Origin: Bryopsis sp. KO-2023
Lineage: Eukaryota > Chlorophyta > Ulvophyceae > Bryopsidales > Bryopsidaceae
Assembly (NCBI GenBank): GCA_030272585.1
Contig: BSYQ01000011.1
Span: forward strand, 1,674,001-1,738,000
DNA: 64,000 nucleotides
Direction of reading: 5' to 3'
The stretch's first letter is position 1. Each line of letters begins with the position of its first letter. The position numbers and the translations under genes were made by a program. The notes beneath the pieces are model-generated. The model searched no databases. It was not told where the DNA came from and saw only the letters and a program-made list of their open reading frames with translations. This document shows positions 47,027-58,080 of this stretch, in pieces.

Positions 47027-47389
47027 TTACATAAGGCCAACATCCACGCAACACATCTTGCAGAGGGGGGGTCGAGCCGTCTGGGCCGGAACTGTGCTCT
47101 CAATTACATCATGCCCACTCACACCATTTATGGGGTGTTTGGCGGAATCCCTGGCTGTGCAGCCACAAGGGTCGTACAACTCCACTGAACAGCTGGCAAT
47201 TTTGCTTGCGCTGACATTTTCAGCAACACTTGCCAGAATCCGATCGTTTTCGACTGAAGCAAGGCCGCTGGCGGTTACTGTCCCAGGTCTGTATCGCAAC
47301 CTGGTCATGTTGAGCCCATGTACATAGTTTCGGTTCTCTGAAAGCAAGTCTACCAGTCTCAATACCCAAAACAAATCCGCCAGTACCAT
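47027..47389 (-). CDS. Small protein of unknown family
   Basis: An ATG at 47389 opens a 120-codon frame with Cys residues near its end (DPCGCTARD). A strong GTGAGT donor at 47122-47117, with a TTTCAG acceptor near 47011, would shorten the protein to about 91 residues, so the 3' end is uncertain. The N-terminus is mildly hydrophobic (MVLADLFWVLRLVDLL) and could be a weak signal or a helix. Nothing else identifies it. Confidence 0.4.
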   Translation of the reverse strand: MVLADLFWVLRLVDLLSENRNYVHGLNMTRLRYRPGTVTASGLASVENDRILASVAENVSASKIASCSVELYDPCGCTARDSAKHPINGVSGHDVIESTVPAQTARPPLCKMCCVDVGLM

Positions 47390-48138
47390 TCCAATCGTGA
47401 TATCACAACACAGCTAGGATTTCATGACCCTTGCATGGAAGTCGACAACAAGCTCCGTTCCAATTCAAAACTGATATCAATGAACGTGAAGCAAAAAAAG
47501 AGTCTGATTTAAAGAGAGTTTTCACAGTTTTGAGGTCACCCTGGATCCAAAACGGTCCAATCTCGAAATCGTTGCCAAGGTTTAAAGAACGGCACATTTC
47601 TGCAATTTTAATCTAAGCATGAAAGGAAATCTAAAAAGGTTGAAGCTTGCCTTCCTTTCCCTTCGTCAAATTTAACCAAGACACAACTACCAGCAATAGT
47701 CCTAAAATTCTCATACCTATACCTCTCTTGTTTATTAATTCTGCACCATTGCAGAAACCAGAAACCAATGCTTCAACTGAAGAAAAAAACCAAGAAATCA
47801 AGGATACGGCAAAATCAAAATAACACGCTCCTAGTGCCTATCAGATAACGAACATTGCCGGACAGAAAGCTATAAAACCTTCCCAACTGAAAGCCCCTCC
47901 ATCTGGGGACCCCCCCCAAATCCGTTCTATTACGTAATATATACGTGTACACCACTACACAGAACCAGTTTCTATCACGAAAACCTCAAGACCACCCGAA
48001 TCCTGCACCCAATCTTGAAAAAAGAAAGGAAAAAACGGCTCCAAGGGAAAGGTTTGAATCAAGGCACCGGGAAGGCTTCCTTGGCTCAGAGATTTCGCGA
48101 AACAATGATGTCAAGCAGCAGCTGGCCTGCCCAGAATT
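47390..48138. other. Spacer without a supported gene
   Basis: Short frames only. It covers the promoter side of the small gene at 47 kb and the 3' flank of the first GMC gene. Confidence 0.45.
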
Positions 48139-50670
48139 TCATGCGCTAGTCTGACTGATGTGATCGGCAGCTTTTCGTGCAACACCATACACGGTGCCCA
48201 CATTATGCGCCCTGACTGACGTGGGGAAGACCGAGGAATCAGCAACATACACGTTCTGGGTGCCTTCCACCTTCAAATCTGTGTTTGTACATTTTCCCAG
48301 CGCACAAGTCCCTGAGTAATGATTGGCAGGCAATGTCCCCACAGCGCTTTTCAGATGTGCATCCAAAGCAGCGCTGTCCAGCGATGACGGGGTCAAAACG
48401 GTGTACCCTTCAGCTTGAGCTGCTTTTCCAACCGTCTCTACTGCCCATTTCATGGTGGCGACATCTTCTTGATTGGCCAGGTATAAATTGGGTTTGCAAA
48501 CGTCCCCGATTTTGCAGGCAGCCCCACCACAATCGCACCCACTTCTAGTCATGAGTTCGAAATCGGTCAAGGCTTTTGGGTGCAAGAGCATGAGGAGAAT
48601 TCTGAAGCATGTGGGGCAATCCTTGTCGGCGGAGCCTTCCTCTCCGGAAGACATGCCGAGCATTTCCACTTCGGGGGGAGCTTTAAGATCCCGGCCGATG
48701 AACCCAATGCGCAATGGACCGTATTGTGCATAGGCATTTGTTCGACCGCTGAAATAGTCTTTCAAAGCTTCTGGGACATATTCCTTGACATAATACCTGC
48801 ACAGCAAAATGAAGTGAAAAGACATGAAATTCGACACGAACAATGGTGGGTTTTTTGTGGAATTTTTTTTTTTTTTTTGGGGGGGGGGGTGCAGACAAGC
48901 AGACGATACTGGATGACTGACCAGGGAAGAAGTGTGGTTAGGTACGAGATGAAAAAAAGAAAAGAGGCTTCGGTGCAAAATGGATTGGCTACCTGAAAGC
49001 AAAATCTGGGACATCAGGGACTTTGAAAGTCATGAGGGTAAACGTGTGATCGTGCATAGCTTTTCCTACGAAATCGTTCGTCACCCAGTCTGTCGGGTCA
49101 TTCAGCACCAAATCATCAATGCTGAGTTTACTGATTACACTCCGAGGGCCGATGCCTAAAAAAACACACACGCATTTACGTGCATATGCCAGAAAAAAAA
49201 GGTTTCATCATCGTTTTTGCTGATTCTTCATCAAGGTGAGACCGACAAAGGGGAAAAACTGGAAGATAATGTATGTGGTGTTCAAAACACAAATTAAAAA
49301 ATGGGGCCAGAAAGAAGAAACGTGGCAAAGTTGATGCATCCAGCCACAGAATACATATATATTTCTTCTTATTATTTTTTTGGACAAGTCATATCACCAA
49401 AAAAACTAGCAGCACCCCCTTGGTGTGTAAAAAAAACAAGGCAAATACAAAAAAAAGCTCTGATGAACCTGTGGTGGTTTGATATGCACCTGAGGTCAAC
49501 AGCAATTTCGTGGTGTGAAAAGTTCCTGCCGTCAAAACAACTTTCCCTTGTGGATTGAGCAACATTTCCCGGCCATCCTTGAGCACTACCGCCTCGGCTC
49601 GTCCCTTGGGCAGTCCTCCAGCAAATTTGATGTGGGTAACCTCAGCATCGGTCATCAATTCAAGGTTGCTCAGCGAGTTCATGGCTGGGAGTAGGTACGC
49701 CTGATGAATTCGTAACAAAACATTCATTTAGGTCAGCCGACTGTTGATGTGCTACGAATCAATTGGAATGATCGATTTCCCTCACCATGTTCTCGATTTT
49801 TCAAGGAAAAATGCATGAAAAATTCCACAATTTCTTGGGGAAAATGCGTATGAAAAATCCCACCAAATTTGGCAGAAAAATGTATGAAAAGATCCTCACC
49901 AGGCATGCATCCATTCTTTGACCTCCCTTGGCAGACACTTCCGTGATCGAGAAAGTATTTGTCCTGTCGTTGGGGTTGGCATTCAGGTCCACTTGCCTCA
50001 TCCCCAGCTGATTGGTGCACATTCTGGCATAAGCCTCCCCAGCCCCCTGTGCATAGAGCTCCCCGTCGGCGGATGGTGTGGATGTCAAAGACAGTTTTGC
50101 AAAGGTCTCGTCAAAATATGGCTGGAGGTCGTTGAATTTCCATCCCGCCGGCCAGCTGTCGAGGTCTTGAGGGGAGGGTGTGAACGTCAAGGCTCCATTC
50201 ATCATGCCACTTCCACCGACGCCTTTCCCTGTGTGGGAGGAAATCGACACAGAGAGAAAAAAAGAAAATTATTTCAACCGCACAGTTCTAACAGATAACC
50301 TTACGCACAAACGGAGCGACCTATTTTTTTTTTCCGACCTACCAACGCGAGCCCAAGGAACGCTGGACCACCAGAATCTGTCCGTTTGCCTGATCCGCTC
50401 GTTTTCCCCGGGCATGTCGAACACCGTCAAGTCTTTGTTACCGCTCACGCTGTTGTAAAAGTCTTCCTGCTCTCTGCCGCCGAAATCCCATGCCGTGGGA
50501 GGGCCGCCTTCCAGGAGCAAGACCCTCTTCCCACTCTTAGCGAGCTCCGGCGCCACGATGCACCCCGACGCACCCGCACCGACCACGATGTAGTCCCATT
50601 CCGCACTCGCGCTGAAAGCCAAACTCAACGTTACGGCTGCGACCAGCAGCAGCAAAATCGGTCGATCCAT
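48139..50670 (-). CDS. Secreted GMC-family FAD oxidoreductase, copy 1
   Basis: Five exons: 50670-50343, 50228-49900, 49700-49490, 49155-48993 and 48796-48139, giving 562 aa in frame. A signal peptide (LLLLVAAVTLSLAFSASA) leads into the FAD-binding DYIVVGAGASGC and RVLLLEGG. Next comes the GMC block GGSGMMNGALTF. The C-terminal catalytic region has HYSGTCALGKC (active His), ADSSVFPTSVRAHNVGT and a final substrate/FAD loop. GMC enzymes oxidise alcohols, sugars, choline or fatty alcohols with FAD; the substrate here is unknown. An insert rich in Cys, CDCGGAACKIGDVCKPNLYL, lies in exon 5 and is shared with copy 2 but is not a usual GMC feature. The protein probably works outside the cell or in the secretory pathway. 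Confidence 0.93.
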
Positions 50671-51525
50671 GTCGGGCGTTCGGGGGTTTCTTTTCTCGAA
50701 ACGCTGACCTCGTGTCCTCGCTACAGTTTGCAATAGTCCCCTGCACGCATCAACGCCACGCACTCGTTAAGAAAAAAACAAGTAGAGACGCCATCCCTAC
50801 TCAACTGGGACGCTCGTGGGAGTTTGATTTCCCAAGGTGGGAATCCCAACCTTACCTTTGATCTCTGGTCCCAAATTCTGAGGGCAGGGCTCCACCCGCT
50901 CCATCCTCTTAGCCCATCGAACCTCGAACAACGAAAAGACAGCCCCACGTTGATTGCTGCCGACTGCGCCACCCTTCATTCCTTATCTCGACCAAAAAAA
51001 AAATCGTCAGCTTTTGCTTGCATTCTTCACATCTTGCGCGACGATTAAAAAATTATCAATGTTTTGCGTGCTTGTTCGTTGTTTAAGGGAAGGGTTTGCC
51101 ACCACCAAACACAAAAACAAACTTCAAAAAGATAATGTGGAACCCCTTGCCGATAAAGAAACACAATCTCTTCCAATCAATCCATTGCATTGAGGATTGG
51201 TGGCTGCAAAGCACCAATTCGCCCTGGAGTTTTCGACACGATCATTTTTTTTACGCAACCAACATTGCCTGGTAAAGACGAAACACCCCCCCCCAAAAAA
51301 AGGACTCCAAGCACGCAAAACACGGCGCCGTCTCAACATGCCCCAAAGAAAAATGATGTGACAGGTAAACCCCCCAATCTTCGCAGCGGCTGTCGATCTC
51401 CAGCAGGAGCACCACTTCTCAAACACAGATTTCCCCCAGGAAGGTTGCGAAAACTCTGGAAAACTGAGAGAACTCCCAAAGACAAGACTTGGGACAGCCT
51501 CTCAACCTCTTCAAAGTCAATAGAT
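50671..51525. other. Spacer between the first GMC gene and tRNA-Ser
   Basis: This is the promoter region of the minus-strand GMC gene. No TATA box is evident close to the ATG, and no other gene is seen. Confidence 0.4.
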
Positions 51526-51607
51526 CGCAGTCGGCAGGATTCGAACCTGCGCGGGCGGAGCCCAGCAGATTTCTAGTCTGCCTCCTTAACCACTCGGACA
51601 CGACTGC
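51526..51607 (-). tRNA. tRNA-Ser(AGA)
   Basis: 82 nt on the minus strand. The acceptor stem GCAGTCG pairs with CGACTGC. The D arm is of GTCCGAGTGG type, and the anticodon arm CAGACTAGAAATCTG has AGA in the loop. A long variable arm (GGGCTCCGCCC) marks a class II tRNA, and the T arm CAGGTTCGAATCCTG is canonical. There is no intron and no encoded CCA. A and B boxes are intact, so it is probably functional. It lies between the two duplicated GMC genes. Confidence 0.96.
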
Positions 51608-52769
51608 TCACGATCAAACAAATGGGGAAAACTTATATATACTCTTTGAACTGCGCGCCGCCATTTTTCGCAAGGGCCGCCTGTTTCGAGATTAGCGGAG
51701 GGGCCGACGAGGTGACGTCTCGAGAAGCGCGAGGCGACCCATCTGAGGCATCACATCACCTGCGTCAGAAAAAAAAATTCGAAAAGACTGCACGAGGTAG
51801 TGGAGCAGCAACACAACTGGTTCCGACCACACGGGTGAACCTGCTGGCTACGATTGGCTGAAAAACAGGAAACGTCACGTGATACGGGAAGTTTGATCAG
51901 CAACGACAGAGACAATACCATTCCGAAACAAGGAGAGCGCTGAGTGCCTTCGGGAAAAAAACAACCAAACCACTGAAAGTAAAAAACCTGCGTCTGGATT
52001 TTGGCATCCCAGTGTTACAAAACGAAGCCCGACATCAGTTGTCTACTCCGAAAGGTAGAGATCGGCTCTACATCCTCCCCGATCCGCTGTTGGTTTTTCG
52101 AGCAAGGGTGCAAACAGAGGCGGTTGTAAAATGCATTGAGAGTGGCCCCACACTGTTGAAGGCTTGGGGTGCTGAGGTGACTGGATCGCTTTCAACATTG
52201 TATCGCGTGTCGCCAGAGCTACCCCCATCAACGTGGCTTGGAATCGGAACCCACGCTCCAGCAAAACAGTCAATTTGCGGATGTTGCCGGGCTGCCAGTT
52301 ATATTCTGGATATATCCAACTGTCGACACTGAGTCTCAGGGGTCTTTCGTGACACTTCCCACAGCCTTGTTTGAATTCTGCACCCATGATCAGCTGTTGG
52401 TCTGTACAACCCCCTCATGTCCCCCCCCCCCTGCCCACCTCTCAAGGGAAGACACCCAAAATGCACCATCTGATCCGGGCCCTCTGTTGCCTAACGAAAG
52501 GGAAAGTGTCGCATTTTCAGCCATGATTGAACTCAGCCAACTTTTGATTCACCTTGAAAAAGGTCAAACATACAATCATGTGATCATTCCTTTGTTGGCT
52601 CATTACCGTCCCAACACAACGTCCATTCTCCACCAACCTCAAAAAAAAAACACTGCAGCCAATTGATTGAACTTGAGAAATTCAGCAAAAAAAAACCACG
52701 ATTTATCTATAACATCACGAGTGTGTTTCCTCCATCCAGGAGAGCATGCCTACCTAATCTAACTAACAA
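51608..52769. other. Spacer between tRNA-Ser and the second GMC gene
   Basis: Frames on both strands at 52.0-52.6 kb are open for 100-140 codons but carry no motif, and they overlap each other. C-runs occur near 52420. Confidence 0.4.
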
Positions 52770-54960
52770 TCATGCATCAGCAGAAACTGCACTACCGCTG
52801 ATGTGACCAGCCGCTTTCAGTGCTACAGCAAACACTGTCCCTACATTGTGCGCACGAACTGGTGCTGGGAACAGGGAGGAATCAGCCACATAAATATTGT
52901 CCGTTCCTTTGACCTTCAGATCCCCATCCGTACAAGCCCCGACCCTACAGGTCCCAGCAAAGTGATGAGCAGGCAGTCGTGAGCTCCAAGCAGTGTCCAG
53001 ATGCTCCTCCAGACTGGCCTTAGATTCCATTTCAACAGGGGAGGGTCTCAGCACTTCATAGCCCTCCTTCTTGGCGGCTTTGACCACTTTCCGTACCGCC
53101 CACATGATCGTTTCCTTGTCTTTCTTGTTCGACAAGTAGAGGTCCGGCTTGCAGACATCGCCAGGGCGGCAATCCGCCCCACCGCAATCGCAGGTCGAAT
53201 TCGAGTATTTCAGATGGAAGTTATCCCTGGCTTTCGGGCTCAACAACATCAGCATAATTCGGAAGCAGTTCCCGCAATCGGTAGCACCAGATCCCTCCTC
53301 TCCGGAGGGCAACCCTAACAGCTCCACCTCAGGGGCTGTTTGACCCCGACGAGCAATGAACCCCAGACGAATGGGGCCATATTGAGCATAGGCGTTCTTA
53401 CGGCTGCGGAAGTACTGTGCCAGGCACCTTTTGCTGTAGGATTCTGTCCAGTATCTGGCAAGCCAGTGACAAGAAAAAGGTCGGTCAATCCCTGGCAGTG
53501 GGAGGACCCCCTTGCAGGAAACCTCGAGAGTTACCTGAAGGTGAAATCCTTCACGTCTGGAGCCCTGAACGTCAGCATTGTGAATAAATGGTCATGGATA
53601 CCAACGCCGAGCGCATTGTTTCTAATCCAGTACTTCCTGGGGGCTTGTATCAGACCATGCCTATAGAGCCTCCGCACCTCAGGGCGTGGGCCAATACCTG
53701 GCCAAGAGTTCATCGAAATTTTAAAAGCCAACAGACAATCAGTTGCGAGCTGAGTGGTGGCACCTCTGGAGGCATCTCTGTGTTTTCACCAATTCGCAGC
53801 TGACCTGACAACATCAGGAGGCGTGCTGTCAGGAAGGTTCCAGCCGTGATCACGAGCTTCCCTCCTTTCTTTAACAAGATTTCCTCCCCACTGTCTTTCA
53901 GCACCACACCACTGGCGACCCCCTTCGACTTAAAAAGGATGCGCCCGACCTCAGAATTCATCATCAGCTCGATATTGCCGGTTTCGAGAGCAGGCAGCAA
54001 GTACGCCTACCCACATGGTCTTTCCATAATCAGCCATTCAAGGGGAGCCAAATCCCTGCATTAGCTTGGAACCACCCCACCCATCGGAAACAGCGGAAGG
54101 CTCACCATACAAGCATCCAGCCTTTGACCATGTCTGACACTGACTTCTGGATAGGAGATGGTGTTGATTCTATTTCGGGGATCATCGTTGAGGGCCGTCT
54201 TCTTCATTCCCATACGCTTTCTAGTCATTCGATCGAAAGCCTTTCCAGCGCCTTGGGCGTATCGTTTTCCGTCTGACGAGGGCTTGGTTGTCAGGGACAT
54301 TCTCTGAAAAGTTGATCTATAAAATGGCTCCATTTCGGTAAAATTCCAGCTGCTGGGCCACTCATCGAAATCTTGAGGGGATGGGATGAATGTCAGGGCT
54401 CCATTCATCATTCCACTTCCACCGATACCACGACCTGACGGCATTTCATCTTAAGAATTTGGACATCCAGGGGAAACATTATTTGAAGCAGCATCTTGGA
54501 TGTGTGGCGGTGTGCCAAAACTGAATTACTTTTTTTTTGCAGGATTCCATTATTAGGTCAATGAGTTCAAACTAGTTGCTTGATTTTTTCTTCCCCTGGT
54601 GCGATTGAAATAGAACTCCATTGTGATCAGTTATGTACCTTGCCGGGTCCATGGGGTGGTTTGCCACCAATATTTCTTGAAATGCCTGATCCTCTCATTT
54701 TCTCCAGGCATGTCGAACACCGTGAAATTCGCATCGCCCCTTTCTTCGAATCTCTTGAAAAAAGGTTTCTGCGTTCGTCCTCCGAAAGCCCACGACGTGG
54801 GCCCGCCTGCTTCCAGCAACAGCACCTTTTTCCCATCCCTAGCAAGTTCAGGGCCCACAACGCACCCAGACGCTCCGCCCCCGACCACGATGTAGTCCCA
54901 CTCTGCGGAAGACACCGCATTGCAGAGAAACGAAAACAACAAAACGTGGCTGCACTTCAT
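52770..54960 (-). CDS. Secreted GMC-family FAD oxidoreductase, copy 2
   Basis: Five exons: 54960-54639, 54434-54106, 54006-53805, 53697-53535 and 53454-52770, giving 566 aa. Exon 2 (329 bp) and exon 4 (163 bp) are the same length as in copy 1, and all four introns sit at the same place and phase, so this is a direct tandem duplicate. A signal peptide (VLLFSFLCNAVSSA) is followed by DYIVVGGGASGC, KVLLLEAGG and GGSGMMNGALTF, then HHFAGTCRVGAC with the catalytic His, and AHNVGTVFAVA at the end. The Cys-rich insert is conserved (CDCGGADCRPGDVCKPDLYL). Divergence is even along the protein, with no lesion, so both copies look functional. Confidence 0.93.
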
Positions 54961-57900
54961 GTCGACACCGCCTCAAGTCGACTTGCAGCCTTGGGTCGAT
55001 GTGGCGTGGTGCCTGGGAGAAGACACAAAAAACAACACAGAGATCTCACTTCTCGTGGCAACCCGTGGAAACGTAAAACTTCCCCGGTTGCGCGTGGCAG
55101 CGAGGAGATTTTAATCGGAATACTCTTCCGAGCAGTCCTATATATAGCTGTATCTCTGCGCCCCGTGATTCCCAAGGTGGCGCTGTGGTAACGAGCCCGG
55201 GCTTGCACGAGAAGCATGTTTTTAGGGTGGGTGGGCAGAATGTCAGACTGCCAAGTGCCTATCCGATATCCTGTTCGCGCTTTCGTAGCGCAGAAGTGCG
55301 CGTGCGAGGTGGAGATCTCGCTGTGGCCGGAAACGCGTTAACTTCAAAGCGCGCGTTCCGTCGCGACGTCATACGAGTCCTGGTCATTTTGTTGTTGTGT
55401 TGGAAGTGAAACACAGATGTAGCACAGTTATTATACCACACCTATCGTTCAATTTTCGTGCCAGACTGGTGATTTCGTGGGAAATCTGATGCCCTGTGGC
55501 CCAAGTCCTCCAAAAAAACAAGACGTCTCTTGAATTCGACGTCCAACAACGAATTTATGGGATTCTCCCGAAACCCCTCCTGCAGCTTTTTTTAATCGAG
55601 GACACCTTGTCCTAAGTATTTTCGTATGTTCAGTCAGCTATTGTGGGAGCAATCCATGGGCTGCCCCCCCCCCCCCTCCTGTCGTCATCTATTTTTCTCT
55701 TTTGATTCATTTTTCCGTGGAGAAAATTCTGAGTGTAAAAGCAAAGAAGATGGATCTCATCGTCCTTTGTGAACAAAGAAGGTCCAACAGTATTTTACTT
55801 TAGGTGCAATTTCCTATCAACGGATCAACGATGAAACATAAATCTGTTTGACCAAGCAATTTTAAACACGGCATGAAAACAACAATATCCACTACATTTG
55901 CATCATTTCCAAAAACTGTGGTCCACCTTTTCGACCCAAGCCGCACAGATTTGTTATGTGTGTTTGTTGCATGCATTTTTCAAGCCTTCCAAGTTTTTCT
56001 TTCTTTTCCATTTTCCATTTTCCTTTTTTTTTTTTTTTTTAATCCTCCGTTTGTTTTTCCCACAAGTATCGCCAATTTTCGGGACACCGAGTTGCAAGAA
56101 AGAGGTCATTTGGGTCGTTTCCACTCATAACGTTTTTTGGTATGCTTTCTGGATCAAGGACCCCCCCAACCCATCACTTCTTGACACTCCCTCATTGGCA
56201 ATGAGTCATTGCTACATGTTTTGACCTTGGGGGAACCAAATTCATGCAAAGATTTGTTCCAGAATCCACCCAGGTCGATGCTCTGCCCCCATCATCTAAT
56301 GATTGCAGGCTTCAGACCCCCCGCCCACCCCCTTCACTGGATACCCTGTGCTTTCCCTTTGTTATTCGACATTTTCCCATCACCAGGTGCCCCAAATTCA
56401 TTCTATCAGCGAGCTTGAATAAACAAACAAATTGAAATTTGCTGTTTGTTCCCTCCCTCCCTCCCTTTCCCTTTGGATCTGATTGGGTCGATTTTTCTTA
56501 CTACTCCCCCCCTCCCCAAATTGAGCAGCACTTTTTGTATGATTCTGATTGCGCTGCTGCACCATAGATTTCCGGCTGCCATTTGCATCTGCCCAGAACT
56601 TTTGCGCTGACCAGAGAATCCTTTCTTCCATATCCAGAATGCTCTGAGAGCCGCTCCCTGAATGAACAGTTTCCTGGACACCGCCAGCAAAAAATACTCT
56701 TGTTTCAAATGCTTTAGACATGGAGTTGCCTGCATCAACAATTTTTTTGCGAGTTTAACAGAGCCCCACCACCACCAAGATCCATAAAGGGGCTATTCCC
56801 CAAAAAAGCACATTGAAAATCAGCCTCAGCTAAGTTTTCCAAAGAACGCTATTTTCTGACTGTGCAAGGCGAATTTTCTTACTTGGTTTCTCAGGGAATC
56901 AATCTCCAGTTCTCTGCTTTTCCTGCCCTTGAGTCCTTCTTAGAAAATAGAAAACAGGAACCGACCTCCAATGGATCACCAATTGCTAGATATTTTCTTC
57001 AAGAGTGCCCCACCAGTTTCAGACTGCACTCTGGATCCCAGAGTTTGGTAAGGGAATATTCTCTCCTCTCAATTGTTCATTGGACCACGGCATTCAATGC
57101 CGACTCTGACATTCCATGCACTGGACTTCTCCATTTTGAGTCTAGAGGTATGACCCGCAGACAAGCCACCCTCTTGTGCTCCATCGATTCCCTCCAATTC
57201 CATCTTCAAAATTTCTTTTCCGGAAACCATCATGTCTATGCAGGCTTGAACCCTTTTCGGACCACCATGGCAGTTTTTGCCCTTTAGACTTTCCTAACAT
57301 CTCAGCCTTCGTTTCTTTCCGACTGCTCCATTTCCCACCCTTTTTGCTTCATCCTGATCCATCCATCTGAATTGTCCAGCCTTCCTTTCTGCAGCCTGTT
57401 TCTCGATGGAGAGAATCCACCCCTCAACGATTTTAACCCCCCTTTCAAGTTCCTCCCTCGGGGAATATTTCAAAGTGTTCGGCCCTAATCGGGAAACGAC
57501 TGGGGTGAAGGATTAACAGGTTTGTTTTTGGGGTTTTTTTCAAGCGTACACTTCCCCCCTGCATTCTAGCAGGGCAACTGAATGCAGTGAAGCTTTTCTT
57601 GGTGCCATTCATATCCTGGCCTCGGAAATTTAATCATCTTTTTGAAATTCCACCATGACCATTCCAGCCAAGCTACAACATGCAGTGACAACCTGCCACA
57701 GAAATTCGACAAGATAATCAACCCCCATCCGACCCCAGAAACTATAGCTTGTGCCAGAATTTGATTCGCTGTTAATTTACCTTGCATAAGTTGTGTGTGA
57801 CACTGCATAGCCGATGCTCCACGTTCAAACATTGAACCCGCCACCCCCAAAAGGCCACAGAATCAAGATATAGACCCCTCCTCCCTGTCACTCCATCAAA

Positions 57901-58080
57901 CCACCTGAAAACACACACACACAACCTACAACATCAAAAGATCGGTCCAATCTATCCAATCTATCCTTCAATTCAGTTCATTTGTTCAATTGCTTGGCAT
58001 CTAAACCGTCATGTTGCATTGAGCTTTTCCACTCTTACCTTCGAAAGCATCATAAAATGGACCAAGTCCCCCCCCCCCTT
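54961..58080. other. Spacer, with possible but unproven exons
   Basis: Two minus-strand stretches look somewhat exon-like: 56721-56509 (Gln/Ser-rich, ending at a poly-C/G tract) and the end of a frame at about 57840-57785 before GTAAAT. They share no frame or domain. On the plus strand 56862-57287 is open without an ATG. C-runs lie at 55662-55677 and 58066-58078. I assign no gene. Confidence 0.35.

Noticed and set aside
52012-52666. Overlapping frames upstream of the tRNA-Ser side
   Set aside because: Plus and minus frames overlap fully and neither has a motif or plausible splice sites.
56862-57287. 141-codon plus-strand frame
   Set aside because: It has no ATG near its start and no family features; the minus strand looks similarly random.
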